Positions 45,501-53,899 of a stretch of 64,000 bases of DNA are shown piece after piece. The notes under the pieces were generated by a model. That model made no database searches, was not told the origin of the DNA, and was given only the letters and a program-made list of their open reading frames with translations. The DNA comes from a virus. Numbering within the stretch: position 1 is the first letter of the stretch; each line of letters begins with the position of its first letter. The position numbers and the translations under genes were made by a program. The DNA lies in the IMG/VR virus record IMGVR_UViG_3300022907_000005, positions 32,484 through 96,483 of that record, one strand, 5' to 3'.

Positions 45501-45546
45501 CTATGGATTCAATATACTGCTTAAAGTTTGGTCCTGTTCTAGACAT
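42538..45546 (-). CDS. 7: Baseplate wedge protein, gp7 position
   Basis: At 1,002 residues it matches T4 gp7 (1,032) in size and lies between gp6 and gp8. Direct similarity to T4 gp7 is not obvious to me. Residues about 190-330 form the recognisable core: FHQNFSYISEYQIPEWIRDEYPKFSNFITTYFSFLD and LLIKRIRDFYTSKGSSESIKTFFRMMYGEEVEVFKPSEYVL. GxGY-type repeats flank it (residues about 10-170 and 430-580). The C-terminal 230 residues contain repeated '.ETa.....D......L.KTE' acidic units. Its ATG overlaps the gp6 stop (TAATG). Confidence 0.75.
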   Translation of the reverse strand: MSRTGPNFKQYIESIVITSAGSNYSSVNPPSIFISAPTASNTGQDKVQAVATVAISNGAVEVVTITEAGDGYDVTPTVKLVGILSTVSFTAQDDSNRGTGTFNNVGQVSSSGIGTGAQFRIVVNASGQVTGATVTAAGTGYAEGDTITIADTSVGGDGSAADIILTAATIASGSGAVLTPSIFYLNRPQLYFHQNFSYISEYQIPEWIRDEYPKFSNFITTYFSFLDADSDVTTAIGASSQSPNYVLQELLDRFSVSHYHGDFLETLLQQYALDFPDSKEIDTRLLIKRIRDFYTSKGSSESIKTFFRMMYGEEVEVFKPSEYVLRPSDGIWSKKLAIKVTENDERATDYNPLDLQARKVDIHYYESTASITVRKKFTTAITQAKKIAFTNPATYELDLDLVADTAIPGPGVLGELTAVIGGKIATVGTIGAADVLRAAGSYDIDTGFTTSGNGTGAQFTVVVNGSGAATITVDTVGIDYAPGETITIPDAILGGGGGAALTFNVATITEGAIKSVTIADAGQGYSANPDVIVLADPTDTITTVATIETRLTSNVISSIVISEEGLGYNTAPTLVLDTTPYRSYISFENETLDQIENKRAFLVRVLNATALKSNTGAADGGFKIGQVFKVAEAGNVLGEYAIDYFSEDYTLTGVDNNAYIRISTIDTSNYPLTFDIIATGVLFQRQTFDFTCNSGNGESAVITCTTGFAHTFPGQFKNSQGFLSDANRLQDNKIYQSYSYQIQSSQPKGVWGEILDRIANPSGMVAFSDLQILHDVNVGLSFNIRPTAYALYVTPTIETPVTQELVILSFSRPVSDTFATQDDEAILEPGLVKTETAEMDDTNVDFDVELNKTETVDLPEVVGKAFNKNNITESITFSETFDTLLQILRNPTEDPFTQDAAIFAIGLVKAEQLEIQDAPSLQPNLIKTENPTTGDALDSFDVGKPLADTADFVDPAILLFVATKADNYEVSDAGTIYMQNYAGDYFAEDYVESYSGVSSTTF

Positions 45547-47465
45547 TAGTAATCAGACACCCTAGCAGTTGCGTTGACCGTCACCCCAGAAAACACGTTG
45601 TTGGGTATATCTCCCGTAGTGTTATCTAAAACCAGTATGACGTTCTTAGATGGTTGTGGCATAACGGCAGACCCAGAAGATGACTCCACTGTAGTTGAAA
45701 CTAGTATTTGAGTTTTGATATCTTTCGATGTTTCATGTGGGGTTACTGTCACGCTCAGTGTTGTATTGTTCGTTCCTGAGATAGCTGTAATCTTTGTGCC
45801 GTTTAAAATAACAAGACCTGTGTCATAATTAACAGTGCCTGCATTTGCGACAACCGTTGTGTCACCCGATATTGTTTTCAGCGCAATTGTTCCGCTACCA
45901 TTGTATGCAGGAGCAACAACAGTCGCGTCTGGCACATCAACCAGTTTAACTTCATAAACTTTACCATTGACATCTACACTGAAATTGTTGCTGTTCAATG
46001 CATAAGGATTGATCTTATTATTAAAGTCAAATTGATATTTTGTTGATATGTTCAAAGCAGGAGTTGCTGTCTTTTTCAGTCTAAGCGCAATATTCGCGCC
46101 AATAATTGAATTGTCGGCTTTAACAAGTGCAGTAGCCAATGATGAATAATAGAAATTAGTATCTAGGGTGTTTAGTGTAGTATCAAAGAAATTAGTGATT
46201 TCATCGTCTACAATGGTTGCTATCTCACCTGATGTTGATGTAGTTCTCTTTGAGTCATAATCAACATTCACATCCATACCGATGCTTGTAAACTCTGGAT
46301 CTACAAATTCGGTCAACAAGGAGATGGGCTGTCTAGGCTCAATAAAATCTTTTAAGATTCTGTCCTTATCAACGTCTGTGATAATGAAACCATCTTTTGC
46401 TTGCAATGAAACAAATACTTTGCCGTAAATTGGGGGAACGTTTCTTTCTCCGCCCCACACAGCAACCGATTTTACATTTGGGTTGTTGTCTAGTATCAAA
46501 CTTTGATAATCGTTTGATGTGATTGCTCTATTCTTTGTAGCATTAAATCTCGGAGCACTAAAACGTATGCTATCCGTAGACTCTTGTGATGCACCACCAG
46601 ATGCCTGAGATACTAAAGTTATCGTAGTGGTTGAGCCAGAACCCGTAAGACCTGATGGGGGTTGAAAGACTTTTGCTCCGTTACCAGCTTCAGCGTTTGT
46701 TGCAATATAATCAACTCTAACAACGTTGCCTACTGTTAACTTATTACCAATATTACCATCACCAAATATTACTTGATAGTAACCATTCAGAGCCTCTTCA
46801 ATAAAAAATACTTTACTGTCGCCTTTAACTGAAATGATGTTATCAGAAAAATTGTATGTTGTCAATGTAACATCAGTCAACGAGGCTTGCACACGCACTC
46901 TTGTTGTTGTAGTGTCTACATCAGGATTCGCCATCAGCACTGGTCCCTGTACACTAGTATTTTCTACCAGTTCAGAGTTTATTACTCTTGACCCTTCTAT
47001 AATCTCAACATTTGTGAACGAGAATACTTCTACACCATTTAATAAAGACCTATCTGCAACATAATCTTCTTTCGGGTAATAGTTTAATGTTTTACCGTCA
47101 ACAGAACTTTTAAAAATAGAATCTCTTGATAGTGTAAAATTGCTACCAACGTATGAGGAAGATGGTACAATAGTTACATTTATGATAGCTCTTGCTGCTC
47201 TAGCTGACCTTGCTGTGTATCCCATAGTCTTAGCAATAGATGCTACTGAATTCCTCTTTACCGCAGAATCTAGAAATGCTTCATTAGCTGTCATGTGTGC
47301 CAACATAGCATTGTAGTGTGTGTTGTATGACAGCAGATCAATCAACACAGCCATACCAGAGGCTTCAAAATCATAGTCTTGAAACTCGGTTTGATCTTGC
47401 AGGTACAATTTTAGATTGTTTTTAATACCTTCAAAATCTAGTTCTGTTAAACTTCGTGTTGCCAT
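45546..47465 (-). CDS. 6: Baseplate wedge protein gp6
   Basis: The 639-residue product (T4: 660) has the gp6/J-like start: LTELDFEGIKNNLKLYLQDQTEFQDYDFEASGMAVLIDLLSYNTHYNAMLAHMTANEAFLDSA. Later segments include YYQVIFGDGNIGNKLTVGNVVRVDYI and NRAITSNDYQSLILDNNPNVKSVAVWGGE, features shared with the J family of contractile injection systems. gp6 dimers form the ring of the baseplate wedge. It follows gp25 and is coupled to gp7 by overlapping stop and start. Confidence 0.95.
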   Translation of the reverse strand: MATRSLTELDFEGIKNNLKLYLQDQTEFQDYDFEASGMAVLIDLLSYNTHYNAMLAHMTANEAFLDSAVKRNSVASIAKTMGYTARSARAARAIINVTIVPSSSYVGSNFTLSRDSIFKSSVDGKTLNYYPKEDYVADRSLLNGVEVFSFTNVEIIEGSRVINSELVENTSVQGPVLMANPDVDTTTTRVRVQASLTDVTLTTYNFSDNIISVKGDSKVFFIEEALNGYYQVIFGDGNIGNKLTVGNVVRVDYIATNAEAGNGAKVFQPPSGLTGSGSTTTITLVSQASGGASQESTDSIRFSAPRFNATKNRAITSNDYQSLILDNNPNVKSVAVWGGERNVPPIYGKVFVSLQAKDGFIITDVDKDRILKDFIEPRQPISLLTEFVDPEFTSIGMDVNVDYDSKRTTSTSGEIATIVDDEITNFFDTTLNTLDTNFYYSSLATALVKADNSIIGANIALRLKKTATPALNISTKYQFDFNNKINPYALNSNNFSVDVNGKVYEVKLVDVPDATVVAPAYNGSGTIALKTISGDTTVVANAGTVNYDTGLVILNGTKITAISGTNNTTLSVTVTPHETSKDIKTQILVSTTVESSSGSAVMPQPSKNVILVLDNTTGDIPNNVFSGVTVNATARVSDY

Positions 47466-47484
47466 GTTTGATCTCTTTTGATTT

Positions 47485-47492
47485 TATTTATG
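47485..47492 (-). promoter_or_regulatory. Late-promoter-like element upstream of gp6
   Basis: CATAAATA on the minus strand, one mismatch from consensus, 19 nt before the gp6 ATG. Confidence 0.45.
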
Positions 47493-47502
47493 CACTAAAA
47501 AA

Positions 47503-47892
47503 TTATCTAACTCTCTTCAGAGAGGTGCTAAATGTCTGTGGTGCTGACACACCCAAAACATGAAAGTCAAGTTGTATCTTATACAAATTATTGTTAAAGT
47601 CAGGGTAAACTATTACTTGGTCGATCCTAACTCTCGGCTCGTAATTTGATATAGTTTCATCGATTATATTAGCAATTGCACTCGCTGTAATGTTGTCCAT
47701 TGGTTCAAACAACAACCCTGCAATAGGCGATCCATAATTTGGTGCAAATGGCTTAGAATAAAAAGGGGTAAGCATTATATTTTTTAACGCTTGCTTCACT
47801 GCTTCAACATTAGTTTTTTTGTAGATATCCTGAGTTACAGGATTTGCTGCAAAATCCATATCTATATCTGAGTATATTCTTGCTGTAGCCAT
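47503..47892 (-). CDS. 25: Baseplate wedge protein gp25
   Basis: The 129-residue product aligns with T4 gp25 (132): RIYSDIDMDFAANP at the start, VKQALKNIMLTPFYSKPFAPNYGSPIAGLLFEPMDNITA in the middle, NYEPRVRIDQVIVYPDFNNNLYKIQLDFHV near the end. The EPR motif conserved in gp25 of contractile systems is present. gp25 links the wedge to the sheath and helps start sheath assembly. A late promoter ends only six bases before the ATG. Confidence 0.96.
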   Translation of the reverse strand: MATARIYSDIDMDFAANPVTQDIYKKTNVEAVKQALKNIMLTPFYSKPFAPNYGSPIAGLLFEPMDNITASAIANIIDETISNYEPRVRIDQVIVYPDFNNNLYKIQLDFHVLGVSAPQTFSTSLKRVR

Positions 47893-47898
47893 AATAGT

Positions 47899-47906
47899 TA
47901 TTTATA
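47899..47906 (-). promoter_or_regulatory. T4-type late promoter abutting the gp25 start codon
   Basis: Exact TATAAATA on the minus strand. If transcription starts six bases after the element, as in T4, the gp25 mRNA would have at most a one-base leader. Confidence 0.6.
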
Positions 47907-47912
47907 TGTCCT

Positions 47913-48710
47913 TTAGTTGCCGGATACGGTATCTACTGTACTTTCTACAGTGTCTAAGCCTTCTTGTACTTTATCTAATATATCACCAAATAAATTGTCG
48001 CCAGCACCTTCTTTCAACGCGCCAAACGGGTTGCCGCCTTTGAGTGCGTCTAATGAGATGTTTCGTTTTCTAGCGAATCTAGGCACGCCATTCATTCTAA
48101 ATGCTTGTCCAGGTTCTTCGCTCACAGTGAATCCTTGTTTATCTGGGTCCAACTCTACCTCGACTTCTACATTCCTAGCAGCGTCTTTGAAGTTGCCAAC
48201 TACATCTGGGAATTTACCTTCTGCTGCAATACGCTTTACATTGATTTCTGGCATCGATAATGGAATGCCTTTCAGTACAAACTCACCACCAATGTTTTGT
48301 ATGTTAGGAACAATCTCACATATCTTGTCAAGATCATTTCCTGCTTCGTTTAAAATGCCTACGATATTATCAATATCAACATCTAAATCGCCGTATTTGT
48401 CTTTAAGATTCTTCAAATATAATGCAGAACCTACAACACCTGCTGCGACACCAGCATATTCATCAACAAAGCCTTTTATATCAGCCGGCAGTCCTGGAAT
48501 CACACCGCCTAGTGCATCAAGAGGATTTGCCAAGAGTTGATTTAAAAGTTGTATCTTTGACTGCAACGAAGTCAGCAATTGCGCTTCCACGTATCCTGGA
48601 ATGGATGCGATTTTAAACGGTAACGCTACTAATGCAGTATCTGCAATAGTGAGTAATTGCTCAACGTTAGCTGATAAATCCTTTACAAGTTCTGCGGGAC
48701 CACAAGACAT
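47913..48710 (-). CDS. Baseplate-operon protein of unknown function
   Basis: The 265-residue protein lies between gp5 and gp25, a place where marine T4-like phages often carry an extra gene. It has helical N-terminal 110 residues (LVKDLSANVEQLLTIADTALVALPFKIASIPGYVEAQL), a weakly hydrophobic GVAAGVVGSALYL stretch (about 87-100), and a beta-like second half (GEFVLKGIPLSMPEINVKRIA). It ends in an acidic tail. No signal peptide or enzyme motif. A structural role around the spike or hub is inferred from position. Confidence 0.6.
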   Translation of the reverse strand: MSCGPAELVKDLSANVEQLLTIADTALVALPFKIASIPGYVEAQLLTSLQSKIQLLNQLLANPLDALGGVIPGLPADIKGFVDEYAGVAAGVVGSALYLKNLKDKYGDLDVDIDNIVGILNEAGNDLDKICEIVPNIQNIGGEFVLKGIPLSMPEINVKRIAAEGKFPDVVGNFKDAARNVEVEVELDPDKQGFTVSEEPGQAFRMNGVPRFARKRNISLDALKGGNPFGALKEGAGDNLFGDILDKVQEGLDTVESTVDTVSGN

Positions 48711-48723
48711 TTAAAACTCCTTA

Positions 48724-50250
48724 TTAAAATGAGACTGGGGGTGTTGTTCCGCCAGCTGGCGGAACACCAGCAGAGGACCCGCCGATTACACCGTGTCTGT
48801 GTGTTGCCAAAGTTGCAAGACCAGATGCAATTAATGGTGCGACAACAGACGTTGCGGTAACTGCCCCAGTACACGCTACAGTTGCAGACGTAATTGTCAC
48901 GCCTGCTGCTGTAATACCTAGTGCGGCTGTTGTTATCGATGTTGCCGCAGATACTTGCGTGTATGCCGCAGAATTCACGATGTGCGCACCGATCGTATTA
49001 GTTGTGAAGATACCACCAGTATTGATTGTTGTCGCGCCAATCGTACCGACATTAAAAAACCCGGATGAGAAACTAATTGCACCTGTAAGTGCAGTACCGA
49101 AGTCCATATCTCGCAATGAGAATACTCGATACGCGCCTAGTTCGGATGTGATGTTGTATCCCATCAATGCTGACTGAATGATCTTCATGCCTACTTGTGT
49201 ATTGTAGTTCTGACCGACCATCACATCTCTACGACCTAGAACAGTAAGTTTGTCACCGCCCAATCCTAGTCCGCCCTGACTACCTACACGAACGCCTCTG
49301 TTACCGTTGATGTTCATACCGTAATCTGATTCGATCTCACTTACATGATTACCCTGTGTCTTCTCATGTCGAGTTCCTCGAACAGTAGAAAACTTATTGC
49401 CTGTGATGTCTTCATAAAAGTCACCCTTGACATTCAGCGTCATGTCACCTTCTACAGTGATATTAAAGTCACCCTTGATAAACATATTTTTATCTTTGAT
49501 GACTATCTCATAATCTTCACCAACGACTTTGTTTACTTTTGTTCCATCGGGCTGTATCTCTTCAAACGTCCCTGTTCTATGAAAGTTGTGAATTCTTTCT
49601 GCACCTGGGGTATCATCGACTTCAAATATATGACCACTTTCAGTTTCTCGCACATGATTGTATGGGTACTTTGTTTTCGTTTCCGCTGACCCTTGAGGAT
49701 CGGGTTCGTCCCAAGATGATTCGGTCTTCCTAGCTTTTACTGGATCGCCATCGATCTCAGGTGCAAATGCAATTGGCACACCTTCTACTTTCATTTCACG
49801 CTTGACTGCTAAAGAATAATGCTTCTCTGCAATGTCTTCTCTACTGAGTCTAGGTATGTCAGACTCTGGAACTGTGTTTCTGCCTGATGCATTATCACTG
49901 AATGGGTAGACGCCATTAGGATCATTGAATCCAACGTTTTCATTTGGTGGCTGCATAGAAAGTGCAGACAGAGATCCCATAATGACAGGTATCTGTGAAT
50001 CGGCGCCATCAGCAAAAAACCCAAATACATGTGAGCCTTCTACAAGTCCGGTTGCTGATTGTCCTATACCCGAAACACTTGCTGAAGTTACTGGATTCAT
50101 TAGCACTGCAAGAGGCAGATCTTCTGTAGGTAACTCCGATTTGTCCGCAGTGTGATATCCTAAGATTCTTACTCGCACTCTTCCGATTTTAGCAGGATCG
50201 TTTCTATCTTCTACTACACCTTGCCACCATGTAAATTGCGGATATATCAT
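48724..50250 (-). CDS. 5: Baseplate hub spike gp5 lacking the lysozyme domain
   Basis: The 508-residue protein has the gp5 OB-fold start (FTWWQGVVEDRNDPAKIGRVRVRILGYHT; T4 has FVGVVEDRMDPLKLGRVRVRVVG) and the needle part (YPYNHVRETESGHIFEVDDTPGAERIHNFHRTGTFEEIQPDG, then repeating beta-helix strands). In T4 a lysozyme of about 170 residues lies between these; here only about 55 linker residues remain. The C-terminus ends LATHRHGVIGG, a His pair as found at metal-binding spike tips. It forms the piercing needle with the gp27-like hub. Confidence 0.94.
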   Translation of the reverse strand: MIYPQFTWWQGVVEDRNDPAKIGRVRVRILGYHTADKSELPTEDLPLAVLMNPVTSASVSGIGQSATGLVEGSHVFGFFADGADSQIPVIMGSLSALSMQPPNENVGFNDPNGVYPFSDNASGRNTVPESDIPRLSREDIAEKHYSLAVKREMKVEGVPIAFAPEIDGDPVKARKTESSWDEPDPQGSAETKTKYPYNHVRETESGHIFEVDDTPGAERIHNFHRTGTFEEIQPDGTKVNKVVGEDYEIVIKDKNMFIKGDFNITVEGDMTLNVKGDFYEDITGNKFSTVRGTRHEKTQGNHVSEIESDYGMNINGNRGVRVGSQGGLGLGGDKLTVLGRRDVMVGQNYNTQVGMKIIQSALMGYNITSELGAYRVFSLRDMDFGTALTGAISFSSGFFNVGTIGATTINTGGIFTTNTIGAHIVNSAAYTQVSAATSITTAALGITAAGVTITSATVACTGAVTATSVVAPLIASGLATLATHRHGVIGGSSAGVPPAGGTTPPVSF

Positions 50251-51647
50251 TATACCACATCCCCTATACTATCACGCGCAATTTCTAATATCATTTCATG
50301 TTCTCTTGTCACGCTGATTTGATGTCTGATTCCGGTAATTACATATATGCCAGATATTTGAGGGTCAAACAATTCTTCAACATTTGGATTTATACCCTTT
50401 TCACCTACGTTGGGATAGTTAAAACGTATCAGCTTACCGACTTCAATGTCTGTTTTACCTGGTACAGTTATTTCATATTTTATAGCAGACAGTTCAGCTA
50501 GTGCAGTATTTCTAAATGAAGTTGCTGTAACCTGATTGACATTGAATGCATCATTTTCACCGAACAATCCAGACGCACCAGCTTTAAAGTTGATTACTGA
50601 TAGAGGATCTGATTTGACCGTCTCACCATGAGGTGCTGTCTTTGTAATATGTTTAAATGTGCCAAATGTATCTGGTAGCAAATTCTTTAACTGCGATGAA
50701 CGTTCTGCATGCTGACTAGTATAATCAAATCGAATGTCATATAGATCTTTGTTTGCAAAGTCATATGCAAAAGTAGTGTTGCCGTAGTAACCACTCATTC
50801 TATTATCTAATTGGTCATAGTATACAGGAAAATCTACATTACCGACAGTTATCATTTGATCAGATTCATAGGGCGAGGAATATGTAAATCCAGCTGTTCT
50901 ATTGTCCTGCCTAACATCTTTCGACTCATCCAGAGTACTTACATAACTATATTCATCGTATAGAGTTTTAGACTTTATTTGTTCCTGAACCAAAGACGAT
51001 ATAGAAGTAAAATAAAAATACTTATTGGATTCAAAGAACATTACATTAGGCATCTTTAATTGTTGCCCAATAGAATTCTTAGCTAGAAAATTTAAACATT
51101 TGAATGGCGACCAATGAGATGCGATAAACTCAAAGTTGCTTGTATTGTGCGGCGTGTCGTGCAATAGTACTTCACTGGTAGTTGAATCTCCTCCCTTAAT
51201 TCTAGGCTCTTTTAAGTCTTCAAATATCTGAGACGCAATAACATCAGTACCGCCTGTGTATTTTTTTGCAAGGCGTGTTATACTATCTTTTTGACCTTCG
51301 ATTGACATAAACTGAAGTTCATAAAATTGCTGCCTATCATTGTCAAGTTTTCTATTCGTCACCGAATATATCGAAAAGGTTTTGTGTATTACTTGACTCG
51401 GATCATCGGATAGAAAAGGTGTTCTAAGTTTAAAGGTTATAAACTCATCGCCCGTAAATAACTGACCTAAAATATTCGCTGCATCAGAAATTAACGCACC
51501 ACCAAACATACATGGCTGATAGATGCTCTCTGACAATGAAAGTTCCATCAAAAAGTTATTCAGATCTACTTTCTCACCGGCAGATGTTGTTAGAAAAACT
51601 TCTTCAACTCTCACATCACCGGCAGTTTGTTGGGCACTTTCAGCCAT
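50250..51647 (-). CDS. 27: Baseplate hub protein, gp27-like
   Basis: The 465-residue product lies next to gp5, as hub proteins do in marine T4-like phages; T4 gp27 has 391 residues. Segments such as LNNFLMELSLSESIYQPCMFGGALISDAAN (N-terminal tube-like domain), HWSPFKCLNFLAKNS and DIEVGKLIRFNYPNVGE...SGIYVITGIRHQISV (C-terminal hub domain, typical 'G.y.i..v.h' strand) fit a gp27/gpD-type hub. It overlaps the gp5 ATG by one base. The assignment rests on position and general layout. Confidence 0.7.
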   Translation of the reverse strand: MAESAQQTAGDVRVEEVFLTTSAGEKVDLNNFLMELSLSESIYQPCMFGGALISDAANILGQLFTGDEFITFKLRTPFLSDDPSQVIHKTFSIYSVTNRKLDNDRQQFYELQFMSIEGQKDSITRLAKKYTGGTDVIASQIFEDLKEPRIKGGDSTTSEVLLHDTPHNTSNFEFIASHWSPFKCLNFLAKNSIGQQLKMPNVMFFESNKYFYFTSISSLVQEQIKSKTLYDEYSYVSTLDESKDVRQDNRTAGFTYSSPYESDQMITVGNVDFPVYYDQLDNRMSGYYGNTTFAYDFANKDLYDIRFDYTSQHAERSSQLKNLLPDTFGTFKHITKTAPHGETVKSDPLSVINFKAGASGLFGENDAFNVNQVTATSFRNTALAELSAIKYEITVPGKTDIEVGKLIRFNYPNVGEKGINPNVEELFDPQISGIYVITGIRHQISVTREHEMILEIARDSIGDVV

Positions 51648-52156
51648 TATGCAGCAACCAACAGTTTGAATTCTTGTACAAAATCATTCAGATGTACAGG
51701 ACGTAACAGAAGAATTTCTTGTCTTGCTTCATTCTCTAATTCTTCGTGTTCTAAATGTGTGATAGGAATCAACTCACCACTTTCTATCTGTGTAGGATTG
51801 TAGTCACTGCATATCAATGGTCTAGCTGCCAGTGCATAATGATGTATTTCATTTTCATTCCCTGCACCATAACGCTGTGTTACCATTGCCAGCAATTGTT
51901 CAGGCGTATAGTACCACTCATTGTAAGGGTCCACTATATTGTTTATCAATAAAATCACCCAATGATATTCAGGATCTTTGTATAATTGATATGCGATGTC
52001 CTCAGGCCTTTCGCCGGATCTAAGCGTGTAGCGTTCAAGAAACATTTCATTCACAATGAATTTATCTCGTGGCACCACTCTTCGGAATATATCGGTTACG
52101 ATCTCTTTCTTTGGATCGAATGGGTATAACAATCTGGGAAAATGATTAAAAAACAT
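51647..52156 (-). CDS. 53: Baseplate wedge protein gp53
   Basis: The 169-residue product has the gp53 pattern (T4: 196 residues): TDIFRRVVPRD near the start, then YTLRSGERPEDIAYQLYKDPEYHWVILLINNIVDPYNEWYYT, matching T4 YYIKGSPRPEELANAIYGNPQLYWVLLMCNDNYDPYYGW. The last helix (ENEARQEILLLRPVHLNDFVQEF) corresponds to T4 LENEKLRQIKIIAKSDINSFM. gp53 joins neighbouring wedges. It overlaps the hub gene by one base and follows gp48 by four bases. Confidence 0.95.
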   Translation of the reverse strand: MFFNHFPRLLYPFDPKKEIVTDIFRRVVPRDKFIVNEMFLERYTLRSGERPEDIAYQLYKDPEYHWVILLINNIVDPYNEWYYTPEQLLAMVTQRYGAGNENEIHHYALAARPLICSDYNPTQIESGELIPITHLEHEELENEARQEILLLRPVHLNDFVQEFKLLVAA

Positions 52157-52160
52157 TTAA

Positions 52161-53411
52161 TTAGAATCCTTGCTCTGCTGCGTCTTTATTTAATACTTCT
52201 AATTCTTTGAATACCATCTGCATAGTAATTTCTGATGGGGCGCCTTCAGTTCCTGCAATCGTTGTAAAGGTTCCGCCGCTGCCATATACTATACTCAAAT
52301 CTACCAATGCACAAGATTTTATTCTGTGTAACCATTTATTTCTTGAAGAATTGTAATTAAATTCAATATCGAATTCTGATGGATATATTAAAAAGAATCC
52401 TTCCGTTGATCTTTCTGAATGCATATTCTTTTTGAATTCTGCTATGATTTTATGCACCGCGTCATTTTCAGCCGCGTTTCTTGGTGCAAATTTATAATCA
52501 AATGCAAACTGCCTAAAATTCATAGACTTAAACAATTGCTCTTTATTCGGATTAGGCACCTTACCAGAAGCTGCTTGCAATGCACCCGAAACGTTTATAT
52601 CAGCGCCAAGAGCTTTTGGGATATCTGACAAGCCTGCAAGTGTTCTTCCCATAAATTCTGCCGCTTCACCTGTCATAGCGGTGTCTAATAGAGAACTTAA
52701 ATCACCACCACTTCTAGCTAATATTCCTGTCAATGCACCAATATCAGCCTCTTGCCATTGAGCACCGTACTTGACTGATGGCGAAGTAGGAATATGGAGT
52801 GTAATTGATGTGTTCGTTTTAACCACTCGATTTGAAGCCAGCATGTTGCCAGCTTTTTCGCCTAGTGCCTGCCCTGCTGCAAAGCCCCCACCAGCTCCTG
52901 CCAGGCCAAAGGCGCCTTTAACTAATGAATTATTACCACCACCAGTTGCTAATTTTGCTAGTCTATTTCCTACAACAGCACCAGCAACACCGGCGCCTAA
53001 TGTTATTAGATTTTTACCTTCTTCATTAGTCAGACGACCGTTGCTATTATTATCATATTCAACGTCTTTATTATTTTTAACAAATGCTTTACCAGCAGTA
53101 GAGTTTTCTCTTACTTTAATTCTAAAAGTAACATTATGTGGCTGCTCTATATTATCTTGCCCTATATTAGAAGGATATCGAAGCATTTGCATACTACCTG
53201 CAGCTTGACCTTGGCTCTTTGCTTTATCTATTGCTTCCTTAGCATCTTGCTTAGATTTTGCAACAGGATTTTTTACTATCACTGCTTGATCAGAGGACGC
53301 TTGTTCATCGTCTATAACAGTGCTGACAGACTCATCACTCTTAGGAAGAACCGTACTATTTGCAGCCCTACGAGCGTTCTCTTTTCTTCTTGTCTCAGAG
53401 CGTGAAGCCAT
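52161..53411 (-). CDS. 48: Baseplate tail tube cap gp48
   Basis: The 416-residue product has a charged, low-complexity N-terminal 90 residues, a Gly/Ala-rich central segment (LITLGAGVAGAVVGNRLAKLATGGG and GLAGAGGGFAAGQALGEKAG) and a C-terminal tube-like domain (MNFRQFAFDYKFAPRNAAENDAVHKIIAEFKKNMHSE, ending LVDLSIVYGSGGTFTTIAGTEGAPSEITMQMVFKELE). The last part has the pattern of gp48/gp54-type tube initiators, which top the hub. T4 gp48 has 364 residues. The promoter at 53445-53452 serves it. Confidence 0.82.
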   Translation of the reverse strand: MASRSETRRKENARRAANSTVLPKSDESVSTVIDDEQASSDQAVIVKNPVAKSKQDAKEAIDKAKSQGQAAGSMQMLRYPSNIGQDNIEQPHNVTFRIKVRENSTAGKAFVKNNKDVEYDNNSNGRLTNEEGKNLITLGAGVAGAVVGNRLAKLATGGGNNSLVKGAFGLAGAGGGFAAGQALGEKAGNMLASNRVVKTNTSITLHIPTSPSVKYGAQWQEADIGALTGILARSGGDLSSLLDTAMTGEAAEFMGRTLAGLSDIPKALGADINVSGALQAASGKVPNPNKEQLFKSMNFRQFAFDYKFAPRNAAENDAVHKIIAEFKKNMHSERSTEGFFLIYPSEFDIEFNYNSSRNKWLHRIKSCALVDLSIVYGSGGTFTTIAGTEGAPSEITMQMVFKELEVLNKDAAEQGF

Positions 53412-53413
53412 GT

Positions 53414-53421
53414 GATAAATA
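53414..53421 (+). promoter_or_regulatory. Late-promoter-like element for gp4
   Basis: GATAAATA on the plus strand, one mismatch, 30 nt upstream of the gp4 ATG at 53452, inside the leader of gp48 on the other strand. Confidence 0.5.
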
Positions 53422-53444
53422 CCTGTACGTTATCTAATTTATAC

Positions 53445-53452
53445 TATTTATA
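53445..53452 (-). promoter_or_regulatory. T4-type late promoter for gp48 and the leftward baseplate operon
   Basis: Exact TATAAATA on the minus strand, 33 nt upstream of the gp48 ATG; it touches the gp4 start codon on the plus strand. Confidence 0.72.
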
Positions 53453-53895
53453 TGCCATATAACAAACAGATTCATCAAGGACGCTTTAAACCGAAAAATG
53501 TCCACAAGTATAAAGGGAATCCAACTAATATTATTTATCGCTCTGGATATGAGCTAAAATTCATGAATTGGTGCGACAAGAACGATGATGTGCTTGCATG
53601 GGGCTCTGAAGAGATTGTGATACCCTACAGATCGCCACTAGACAATAGAGTGCATAGATACTACCCAGATTTCGTCATCAAGATACGAGATACGACATAT
53701 CTAATAGAAGTCAAGCCATTTAGATTCACACAAGAACCTAAGATACCTAAAAGAAAAACAAAGAGATTCATAACTGAAGTTAAACAATGGGGCGTAAACT
53801 TGGCGAAGTGGGAGAGTGCTAAAGAATTCTGCTTAGATCGAGGCTGGGAATTTAAGATAATCACCGAAAAGGAACTTGGCATATCGTATAAATAG
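53452..53895 (+). CDS. 4: Head completion protein gp4 (nuclease-fold)
   Basis: The 147-residue product aligns with T4 gp4 (150): GRFKPKNVHKYKGNPTNIIYRSGYELKFMNWCDKN (T4 GKWVPKNISKYRGDPKKITYRSNWEKFFFEWLDKN), then AWGSEEIVIPY and FITEVKQWGVNLAKWESAKEFC. The nuclease signature is visible: PDFVIK followed by YLIEVKP (D...E-x-K). gp4 is needed to finish filled heads. The stop codon lies inside a TATAAATA element that precedes the next gene. Confidence 0.95.
   Translation: MPYNKQIHQGRFKPKNVHKYKGNPTNIIYRSGYELKFMNWCDKNDDVLAWGSEEIVIPYRSPLDNRVHRYYPDFVIKIRDTTYLIEVKPFRFTQEPKIPKRKTKRFITEVKQWGVNLAKWESAKEFCLDRGWEFKIITEKELGISYK
53887..53894 (+). promoter_or_regulatory. T4-type late promoter abutting next start codon
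   Basis: Exact TATAAATA on the plus strand, overlapping the gp4 stop. With T4 spacing, transcription would start at the A of the ATG at 53900, giving a leaderless message; no SD is present there. Confidence 0.5.
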
Positions 53896-53899
53896 TCAC

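Noticed and set aside
47917-48540. Plus-strand 207-codon frame
   Set aside because: Opposite strand of a well-placed baseplate-operon gene; no ribosome site or domain.
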